Of a stretch of 9,898 nucleotides of DNA, positions 1 to 5,520 are shown one piece after another. The notes under the pieces are model-generated. The model was not told where the DNA came from. It searched no databases and worked only from the letters and a program-made list of their open reading frames with translations. Origin of the DNA: Acetobacteraceae bacterium (GTDB lineage: Bacteria > Pseudomonadota > Alphaproteobacteria > Acetobacterales > Acetobacteraceae); the NCBI GenBank assembly GCA_027306955.1, contig DAHUXX010000252.1, positions 1 through 9,898 on the forward strand, written 5' to 3'. How positions within the stretch are numbered: position 1 is the stretch's first letter; the number at the start of each line of letters is the position of its first letter. The position numbers and the translations under genes are program-made.

Positions 1-1004
1 CCGGCGTTGGTCAGCGCCTCCAGGTAGATGTTGTGCGGATGGATGTTGCAGATGGCGGCGCCGCCGCCGTCCTTGAGGGTCTGGCCGAGCTCCGGGAAGG
101 CGCGGAAGTTTTGCGGGAAGGGGCAGGCGTGGCGGAACCCGTCGAAGCCCCAGCCGAGCCACGGGCGGTTCTGCGCCATGGCGAGCGCGCGCAGGTAGAG
201 CGAGCCGTAGGGGCTGTCCGGGAAGTGCTCCATGGTCTGGGTGAAGAGTGTCACCAGGCGGTGGTGGGCAGGCGGCGAGATCACCACGGTGGCGAGCACC
301 AGGATGGGCACGAGCACCAGGAAGCCGAGCGCGAGCGGGCGCAGCCGGCGCACCAGGAGCGCGGTGGCGGCGAGGCCGAGCAGCAGCAGCAGCACCGGCA
401 TGCGCTGGCCGATCAGCACCATGGTGACGACCGAGAGCAGCAGCAGCCCCGCGCCGATGAGCGGGCGGGCGCGCGTGACCGTGGGCAGCAGCACCGGGAA
501 CATCATCCGCACCAGGGGGGCGCTGGCGCGCGGTTCGTAGAACGGGCCGGTGAGCGAGCCGTCCGCCCAGCGGCGGAAGCCCCACAGGTCGAAGCCGGTG
601 ATCTGCTGCAGCCAGACATTGGCGCCGATGTAGAGCACGGCGAGGGCGAGCATGCGGGTGAGCCAGGCGCGCGCCGCCTCGTCGGCCAGCACCACGCGGC
701 CGAGGGCGGGGACGAGCAGGAACCAGCGCAGCGAGGCCACGGCCTGCACGAAGGCGGGCATGCCGCCCGCGGCGTGGGAAGGAAGGGAGCACGGGAGCTG
801 CCAGGCCCAGAACAGCAGCCCGGGCAGTGCCTCCGGCGCACGCAGCCAGCGCCAGGAGCGGGTCGCCGCCATCTGCCAGAGGAAGGCGATGTCGGCGATG
901 GCGCTCGAGGCCTCGGCCAGCGCGCGGGCGTGCAGGAGGAAGACGGGCAACAGGGCGACGGCGACCTGCGCCGCGCGCAGCGCCGGACGGGGCAGCGGGG
1001 GCAT
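1..1004 (-). CDS. O-antigen ligase / Wzy-type polysaccharide polymerase (3' end outside window)
   Basis: Integral inner-membrane protein of the Wzy_C (O-antigen ligase/polymerase) family. Such proteins transfer or polymerise undecaprenyl-linked glycans on the periplasmic side. 334 complete codons are visible and the C-terminus is cut by the window edge. The N-terminus, beginning MPPLPRPALRAAQVAVALL, is a run of hydrophobic helices, with further hydrophobic stretches around 1004-600 and 480-260. A family-typical loop follows: NRPWLGWGFDGFRHACP (about 178-122) and then HPHNIYLEALTNA (about 41-3), the conserved H-x-x-N region of the ligase loop. The ATG shares its first base with the stop of the upstream gene (TGATG), and no independent Shine-Dalgarno is visible, so translation is probably coupled. 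A polymerase or another bactoprenol-glycan transferase cannot be separated from a true ligase on this sequence, so no waaL symbol is given. Confidence 0.85.
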   Translation of the reverse strand, partial: MPPLPRPALRAAQVAVALLPVFLLHARALAEASSAIADIAFLWQMAATRSWRWLRAPEALPGLLFWAWQLPCSLPSHAAGGMPAFVQAVASLRWFLLVPALGRVVLADEAARAWLTRMLALAVLYIGANVWLQQITGFDLWGFRRWADGSLTGPFYEPRASAPLVRMMFPVLLPTVTRARPLIGAGLLLLSVVTMVLIGQRMPVLLLLLGLAATALLVRRLRPLALGFLVLVPILVLATVVISPPAHHRLVTLFTQTMEHFPDSPYGSLYLRALAMAQNRPWLGWGFDGFRHACPFPQNFRAFPELGQTLKDGGGAAICNIHPHNIYLEALTNA

Positions 1005-1975
1005 CAGTGCAGCTTGGGCGCGCGCAGAAAGCTCTGGCGGTCGGCGGAGGTGACGCGCACGGCGAGGCGCGAGCCGTCGCGGCCGACGCGCAGCAGCACG
1101 GTGGCACCCGCGGGGCCGCTCTGCCAGACCTTGCGCCAGAGACCGGCGAGGTCCGACACGTCCTCGTCGCCGACACCAATGATGTGGTCGCCCTGCTGGA
1201 TGCCGGCGCGCGCGGCGGGGCCTGTTTCCGAGAGGCCGCCGACGACGATGCCCTCCTCGCCCTCCATGGCGTAGAGGCCGAGCCAGGGGCGCGGCGGGGC
1301 TTTCGGGCGGCCGAGGGTGAGCAGTTCGTCGAGCACCGGCGGCAGGCAGGAGACGGGGACGATCATGTTCATGTCCATGCGTCGCTTGCCGTCACCCTGC
1401 TGGAGGATGAGCGAGCCGGTGCCGAGCAGCTTGCCCTCCTGCGAGATCAGCGCGGAGCCGGACCAGAACGGGTGGGCCGGGGCGGTGAAGATGGCGTTGT
1501 CCAGCACGTATTCCCAGTAACCGGCGAATTCCTGGCGGCTGACGACCCGGGTTTCGATGGCGTGGCGGCGGCCGCCGCCGGCGGCCATGATGGCCTCGGC
1601 GCCGACAGCGAGTGCCTCGGCGTCGCCCAGTTCCAGCGCCGGCAGGTCGAGACGGCCGAGCGCCTGGACGAGGCCCAGGCCCGAATTGCCGTCGAAGCCG
1701 AGCGGGTGGGCGGGAACGGCGCGGCCGTCGGCGGTGATGAGCCAGACCGATTCGGCCTCGGTGACGAGGTAGCCGATGGTGAGCACCAGGCCGCTCTCGC
1801 GGATGACGACGCCGTTGCCGATACGCTCCGTGCCGAGGGTGGCGGCGGTGAAGGCGTCGGCGGGGACGTTGGCTCGCAGGCCGACGACGGCGCGCAGCGC
1901 GCGTTCGAGGTCGAAGTGGTAGTCGTCCGGGTGCGGCTGCAGGTTATCCGGGATTTCCCAGTCCTCGGGCTCCAT
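1004..1975 (-). CDS. HtrA/DegP-like trypsin-fold protein with PDZ domain, catalytic triad degenerate
   Basis: 323 residues. Residues about 45-220 align by pattern with the S1C (HtrA/DegP) protease domain and about 228-316 form a PDZ domain (PRPWLGLYA, GLSETGPAARAGIQQGDHI). The usual T-N-x-H-V-V around the catalytic His reads TIGYLV (66-71), so His is replaced by Tyr69. The D-x-x-T-D-I-A-L segment reads DGNSGLGLV (95-103), so the catalytic Asp is Gly99. G-N-S-G-G reads FWSGS (170-174), which keeps only Ser172. No signal peptide or membrane segment is visible at the acidic N-terminus (MEPEDWEIPD), unlike periplasmic DegP. The ATG at 1975 has GAGGAGG 13 bases upstream, a rather long spacing. The gene overlaps the O-antigen ligase start by one base. 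It is likely a non-proteolytic binding or scaffold protein; the fold call is firm, the role unknown. Confidence 0.85.
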   Translation of the reverse strand: MEPEDWEIPDNLQPHPDDYHFDLERALRAVVGLRANVPADAFTAATLGTERIGNGVVIRESGLVLTIGYLVTEAESVWLITADGRAVPAHPLGFDGNSGLGLVQALGRLDLPALELGDAEALAVGAEAIMAAGGGRRHAIETRVVSRQEFAGYWEYVLDNAIFTAPAHPFWSGSALISQEGKLLGTGSLILQQGDGKRRMDMNMIVPVSCLPPVLDELLTLGRPKAPPRPWLGLYAMEGEEGIVVGGLSETGPAARAGIQQGDHIIGVGDEDVSDLAGLWRKVWQSGPAGATVLLRVGRDGSRLAVRVTSADRQSFLRAPKLH

Positions 1976-2100
1976 CGTGGCGTCAATGCCTCCTCATCGG
2001 GGCTTAATTGAGCGCAATCGCGGTTGGGGGCAAGGAAGGAGGCGGTGGGGGAAGGGGCTGCGCCGCCATTTTGTTCTTCGACACGCCGCAGCGTGGATCT

Positions 2101-2814
2101 TCATCCGGCGATGGCGTTGGCGATATCCGCCCTGCTCCAGAGGCCAAGCTCACGCTGCTCTTCGCCCACGGGCCTGTCTTGCAGGCGCGCGCGGGGGGGC
2201 GGGAGGCGGAAGGGTGGCAGGAGCAGGTTCACGTGCCGGGTGAGTCCGGTCGCTATGTCCACGTTTATTTTAACGTTATTATATTGTGTTACGAGGCAAT
2301 ATTCAGTTCCCGATTCGACGAATTTTATGAAGGCATGCATTATACTGGAATTGGAAAGATGCAACAGCCCGTCGCGGCAAAGCCATAAATCCGTCTTTGG
2401 ATGCTTGTCCCTGGTGAAATCCAGAACGATGAATTCCAGGGACGAGGTGGCATATTTCGAATTACACCCGGCGATGATGTCGTCGACGATATCGCCACCG
2501 ATATAATGAAATCCTTCCTGGAATTTCATCATTCTCATCCAATTGAAATCACCGCATGGCGCATCGAACATGGATTTAATTCCGTGCTTTTGAATAAGCT
2601 CGGCGAGCTCGAGGCGGAATATTTCTGTTGATGCCGCGGACGATCCATTCCCGCTGAGGGATTCGCTGCTGCCCCAGTAGTTGGTTCTATATATCAGCGT
2701 GAATGCCTCTTTTGCGGTTTTGCTTGTCGCAATTTGTGCCCGCACGCGTTTTTTCCAACGGTATTTTACCTGCGTTTTTATTATTGGCAAAAGAGGGAAG
2801 AAGTTTTTTATCAT
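2101..2814 (-). CDS. Class I SAM-dependent methyltransferase, AT-rich, probably acquired
   Basis: 237 residues from the ATG at 2814. The Rossmann SAM site is visible: motif I MFDAPCGDFNWM (82-93), the acidic strand end YIGGDI (104-109), then VLDFTRD (130-136) and the motif IV-like DLWLCRDGLLHL (142-153). The C-terminal half, VDIATG (185-190), then NLLLPPF (196-202) and LGLWSRADI (223-231), matches a methyltransferase group often found in capsule and other glycan clusters. The substrate is not readable; a sugar of the surface polysaccharide is a guess from the downstream O-antigen ligase. Base composition is odd: 2281-2340 is 38% G+C and 2761-2820 is 28%, while 2161-2220 is 78%. The first 185 or so codons therefore look foreign and the last 50 native. 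The start is uncertain: no good Shine-Dalgarno precedes 2814, and the frame stays open upstream to 2961 through non-coding-looking GC-rich sequence. It lies 125 bases upstream of the HtrA-like gene on the same strand. Confidence 0.8.
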   Translation of the reverse strand: MIKNFFPLLPIIKTQVKYRWKKRVRAQIATSKTAKEAFTLIYRTNYWGSSESLSGNGSSAASTEIFRLELAELIQKHGIKSMFDAPCGDFNWMRMMKFQEGFHYIGGDIVDDIIAGCNSKYATSSLEFIVLDFTRDKHPKTDLWLCRDGLLHLSNSSIMHAFIKFVESGTEYCLVTQYNNVKINVDIATGLTRHVNLLLPPFRLPPPRARLQDRPVGEEQRELGLWSRADIANAIAG

Positions 2815-2973
2815 AACATTTTTTATTTGCTTACGCCGCTTCCGCCTGCCCAGATTTTCCACGACCCCTGATAAGCCTAGCGCGCGTGCTTGAGAAGAGC
2901 ATTCCGGCGGGACCGGCTTGCTGGAAAGGCGGGCGGGGCCGCGGCGGAGGCCTCGGGGCACCGAAGCGGCTGT

Positions 2974-4290
2974 TCAGGCGGGTTGCTGTTCCTGCTTGAA
3001 ACGGGGCGCCAGACCGTCGTGGAGTGGAATGGGAAGTCCGTGGCCGGTGGCACCGGGCGCGCCGCTGGCGTCCGCCGTGTCGTAGGCGTGGATCTCCGCC
3101 ACCATCGCGCCGATGACCCTCTCCGCCGCCGCCAGGAAGGATCGCGCCTTCTCGCCAGCTGTCCCGGCGCACGGGTGGAGGAGGGGATTGCGCGGGACGT
3201 CCTTCATCCCCTCGAGGGTCGTCAGGATCGTGTCGTCGGCTCCGTATCGCCTGAGATTCTCGATGCTGTTCGCCCAATCCTGTCTCTGCGCCTTTGGGTC
3301 GGTCCCCGTCACGCTTCGATGGTAGCGCCGCAGCACGGAATCGGCCGCGCGGAAGGCGTGGAACAGCGCCGCGGCGGGCAGCCCGAACGCCAGGGACCGG
3401 CCCGCGTCCGCGATGTCGCCCCGTTCCATGGGGGACAGTCCCCGTCGCGCCGCATCGGAGAAGATGCGCACGGCGTCCTTGATCAGCGATTCAACGGCGG
3501 CCTGGGGCGCCGTTGTGGCGGCGCGCTCGGGCTGCCAGGCGTGGTGCAGGCGGTAGCCCCACTCGTCGTTGACGAAGAGCGGCGGGCCGCCGGCCTCCAT
3601 CTTGCGGCGCAGGCGGTGGATGTGGGTTGCGACGGTGTGGGACCTGACGCCTGGGACATAGCCCCAGACCTCGCGCAGCAGCTCGTCGCGGGCAACGGGA
3701 CGGCCGCCGGCGCGGAGCAGGTAGCGCAGCAGTGCCGCCTCCTTTTCCGTGAGCCTCGTGCGGCGGCCGTGCGGGTCGTGCAGGGCACGCGATTCGATAT
3801 CGAAACGATAGGGGCCGATGGCGAGCTGCATTTCCTCCGCCGCGGCCAAACCGCGCAGCCGGGCGCGCAGCTGGGCGCGCACCTGGGCGCGCAGCAGCGC
3901 GGGGCGGAACGGCGCGGCGATGACATCGCTGGCGCCGGCGTCGAGCGCGTGCACGACGGTGCTGTCCGTGGGCGCGTGGGCCGCGAGCAAGAGCGGGATG
4001 CGCACGCCAGCCGCGCGCAGGCGGGCGATCATTCCGATGCCGTCGGCGTCCGGCAGGTCGAGTGCCACGATGGCGACGGCGAAGTCGTCCGGGGGCGCGA
4101 GGAGGGACAGAGCCGCCGCGGCGGTGGACACGGACACGAGTTCGAGGTCCTCGTCGCGGACGGCGGCGATCAGATCGGCGCGGCGCGCCTGGTCTGCCTC
4201 GGCGACGAGAACGCGGGGGATTCCCGACGCCGCCGAGGTGGCGCTTGCCACGCTGCGCATGACGGTGCCCAGGTTCGACATCCTAAACAT
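2974..4290 (-). CDS. Atypical OmpR-type regulator: pseudo-receiver, winged helix, C-terminal R-x4-H domain
   Basis: 438 residues from the ATG at 4290. (a) A receiver-like fold, residues about 25-145, from RVLVAEADQ to APFRPALL. The phosphoacceptor position (four before the P of LPDADG) is Ala76; the switch Thr is Ala103, the K of K-P is Ala126, and the DD pair is E31-A32. (b) A winged helix, about 178-250: LTEKEAALLRYLLRAGGRP, VWGYVPGVRSHTVATHIHR, WGYRLH. This is a standard OmpR/PhoB DNA-binding domain. (c) About 190 further residues, unusual for this family, mostly helical: ERGDIADAGRSLAFGLPAAA, LRRYHRSVTG, RNPLLHP (R367-x4-H372). No histidine kinase is nearby. DNA binding is probably independent of phosphorylation. 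The start is uncertain: ATGs at 4356, 4290, 4281 and 4260 are in frame and none has a clear Shine-Dalgarno; the receiver needs nothing before 4260. Confidence 0.8.
   Translation of the reverse strand: MFRMSNLGTVMRSVASATSAASGIPRVLVAEADQARRADLIAAVRDEDLELVSVSTAAAALSLLAPPDDFAVAIVALDLPDADGIGMIARLRAAGVRIPLLLAAHAPTDSTVVHALDAGASDVIAAPFRPALLRAQVRAQLRARLRGLAAAEEMQLAIGPYRFDIESRALHDPHGRRTRLTEKEAALLRYLLRAGGRPVARDELLREVWGYVPGVRSHTVATHIHRLRRKMEAGGPPLFVNDEWGYRLHHAWQPERAATTAPQAAVESLIKDAVRIFSDAARRGLSPMERGDIADAGRSLAFGLPAAALFHAFRAADSVLRRYHRSVTGTDPKAQRQDWANSIENLRRYGADDTILTTLEGMKDVPRNPLLHPCAGTAGEKARSFLAAAERVIGAMVAEIHAYDTADASGAPGATGHGLPIPLHDGLAPRFKQEQQPA
3861..3896. repeat. Three 12-bp tandem units inside the regulator gene
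   Basis: Three consecutive units, gggcgcgcagct, gggcgcgcacct and gggcgcgcagca, differ at one or two bases. They encode the repeated tetrapeptides RAQV-RAQL-RARL at the end of the receiver-like domain, probably its last helix and the linker to the DNA-binding domain. The repeat is in frame, so copy-number change would alter linker length by four residues per unit. Confidence 0.75.
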
Positions 4291-4454
4291 GGCTTTCGGG
4301 AATGATTGTGCCGGGAGCGTGATGATCGCGGCCGGGCGCGGTCCCGCGCGGGACATCAGGGAGGCGGCGGCGGGTTGTCGTTACTGCGAAAAAGACCCTG
4401 GAACGATCCATGAGCTCAGAACCCCCTGCTGCCAAAAACGAAAAAAGCATACCG

Positions 4455-4478
4455 GATCAGCGGCGCGGCGCCCTGATC
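4455..4478. promoter_or_regulatory. Inverted repeat GATCAG-12-CTGATC, possible operator
   Basis: Perfect 6-bp arms, GATCAG at 4455-4460 and CTGATC at 4473-4478, flank a 12-base GC-rich centre that itself ends in the palindrome GGCGCC. The right arm is shared with the FNR-like palindrome at 4473-4486. Operator function is inference. Confidence 0.35.
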
Positions 4479-4486
4479 TAGGTCAG
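4473..4486. promoter_or_regulatory. Near-perfect palindrome resembling an FNR/FixK box
   Basis: CTGATCTAGGTCAG is a 14-bp palindrome with one mismatched pair. Compared with the FNR/FixK consensus TTGAT-N4-ATCAA it differs at the first base of the left half and at two bases of the right half. Its position between divergent genes supports a regulatory role. Confidence 0.4.
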
Positions 4487-4565
4487 TGGAAACCTTACTG
4501 CTCGCCACGGCCGGGTCCGTGCCGCGGGTTCGTCACCGTTCCGGATGCCGCCAACGGCATGCCGC

Positions 4566-4579
4566 ATGATCTGGATCAA
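4566..4579. promoter_or_regulatory. FNR/FixK-type box, one mismatch to consensus
   Basis: ATGAT-CTGG-ATCAA matches TTGAT-N4-ATCAA at nine of the ten defined bases. FNR, FixK and Anr proteins of the CRP superfamily bind such sites, usually to control genes for low-oxygen conditions. The centre (4572.5) is 141 bases before the ATG at 4714. A weak -10-like stretch (TGATAT, 4606-4611) would place the box roughly 40-46 bases before a start site, the position of an activator. This is inference from pattern only. Confidence 0.5.
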
Positions 4580-4713
4580 GGAGCTGAGCGAGAAACCGGC
4601 GCGCTTGATATGCCGTCAGGACGAAGATCGGTGCTTTCGCGATTACCTCCGCGCCTGAAATTGTCGCGCGGCGAGCGCCGCTGGCACGCGTGCGCGTGGA
4701 CAGGAGGCGGACA

Positions 4714-5463
4714 ATGAGAGCGTCCGCGGGTGAATGGCGGCGGCTTGTGCTGGCCGCGGTCGTTTCGGGCTCGGCGTCGGCGTGGCCGTTCCTCGAAGTT
4801 TCCATCATCTCGCCGTCGCTGCCGAACGCGCTGGGGGTTTTCCTGATCCGCTATTTCCCAGGCTTTGCCTTCGGGATTGCGGCGATGCGCCTGCCCCTCT
4901 GGTCTGGCGCCCGGGCCTGGCGGCGCGTCGGCTTCGTCGCGATCTGCGTGGGTTGTTTCCATCTGGCGTGGTGGATCACGGTAAGCTTCGTCGATCCCCT
5001 GGCCAGGGATACCGAACGCCAGCTCAGCGTCACCGCGCTTGTTGGCGGGGTCGTGAGCACACTCCTGATGATGGTCGCGTTGTCGGTGTTGGTGAGAGGC
5101 TACCGACCGTTGGCGATCATCGGCGTGGCCTGCGCCAGCGGCATCCTCGATTCCGCCCTGATGGCTCTGTGGACGCTGGACGGCGTCTTGGCGGCCCGTG
5201 ACGTCAATACCTTTGCGTCTCGCACGGGATACCTTCTCTTCTTTGTCGGCGCGCAGGTCGGCATGCTGGTGTTCATGCGTCTCGCGCTGCGCAAGGCGGT
5301 CGTGGACACCGGTGGCGGCCCGCGCAGGTGGCCGACAATCGTCCGGCTCCTCACGGGGGCGGCCGGCGCAGCCGTGGTGGCGGTGGGCACGGAGGGGCTC
5401 AGGGTTACGTTCACCTGGCCGGCCGCCGGCAGTGGCGGCCAGGCGAAGCGTGGCGCGCCGTGA
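4714..5463 (+). CDS. Multi-pass membrane protein of unknown function
   Basis: 249 residues; I do not recognise the family. About seven hydrophobic segments can be drawn at residues 11-32, 38-59, 72-92, 105-127, 131-155, 171-191 and 208-226, separated by short basic or acidic loops. Possible landmarks are WPFLEVSIISPSLPNALGVF (24-43) and CFHLAWWITVSFVDP (81-95), both rich in aromatic residues inside membrane stretches. The tail after 227 is short and polar (SGGQAKRGAP). The start is fixed by AGGAGG at 4702-4707, six bases before the ATG; an in-frame ATG at 4690 lacks such a site. It is transcribed divergently from the atypical regulator and stands alone, with a convergent peptidase gene downstream. 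A membrane sensor, small transporter or energy-metabolism accessory are all possible, and nothing in the sequence decides between them. Confidence 0.75.
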   Translation: MRASAGEWRRLVLAAVVSGSASAWPFLEVSIISPSLPNALGVFLIRYFPGFAFGIAAMRLPLWSGARAWRRVGFVAICVGCFHLAWWITVSFVDPLARDTERQLSVTALVGGVVSTLLMMVALSVLVRGYRPLAIIGVACASGILDSALMALWTLDGVLAARDVNTFASRTGYLLFFVGAQVGMLVFMRLALRKAVVDTGGGPRRWPTIVRLLTGAAGAAVVAVGTEGLRVTFTWPAAGSGGQAKRGAP

Positions 5464-5482
5464 GGTGGGGCGTTCGGCGACG

Positions 5483-5512
5483 CGGCGCCGGATGAACCGT
5501 CTCCGGCCGCCG
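5483..5512. terminator. Possible bidirectional terminator hairpin between convergent genes
   Basis: GCCGGA (5487-5492) pairs with TCCGGC (5502-5507) across a 9-base loop. The stem extends by four more GC pairs (5483-5486 with 5509-5512) past a single bulged base. It lies in the 57-base gap between the convergent membrane-protein and peptidase genes, where a shared terminator is expected. There is no T-tract on either side, so it is not a canonical intrinsic terminator. Confidence 0.3.
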
Positions 5513-5520
5513 CGCGCGGT

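Larger units (their letters stand above)
4291..4713. other. 423-base intergenic region between divergent regulator and membrane-protein genes
   Basis: No coding sequence here is convincing. The region holds, in order: GC-rich sequence to about 4380 that could encode an N-terminal extension of the regulator if ATG 4356 is used; A-tracts at about 4433-4446, unusual in this genome; nested inverted repeats at 4455-4486; an FNR/FixK-like box at 4566-4579; and AGGAGG at 4702-4707, six bases before the ATG at 4714. It should contain promoters for both divergent genes, but I see no strong sigma-70 hexamer pair. Confidence 0.7.

Noticed and set aside
33..1274. Plus-strand 413-codon frame at the left end
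   Set aside because: It is the antisense of the O-antigen ligase and pseudo-protease. The minus strand translates to clear Wzy_C and PDZ motifs, while this frame is a Gln/Gly/Arg-rich shadow.
2004..2033. Possible sigma-70 promoter (TTGCCC, 18 bases, AATTAA on the minus strand) before the pseudo-protease
   Set aside because: Only 4 of 6 and 3 of 6 matches with an 18-base spacer; too weak to list as a feature.
2082..2095. Small hairpin CACGC-4-GCGTG after the methyltransferase stop as a terminator
   Set aside because: The stem is only five pairs and no T-tract follows on the minus strand; not enough to call a terminator.
2815..2961. Extension of the methyltransferase to an ATG at 2961
   Set aside because: The added 49 residues are Arg/Pro-rich, show no family pattern and come from GC-rich intergenic sequence. 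The ATG at 2814 gives the expected N-terminus, though without a strong ribosome binding site.
2890..4305. Plus-strand 471-codon frame opposite the regulator
   Set aside because: Low-complexity antisense of the winged-helix regulator, with no recognisable domain.
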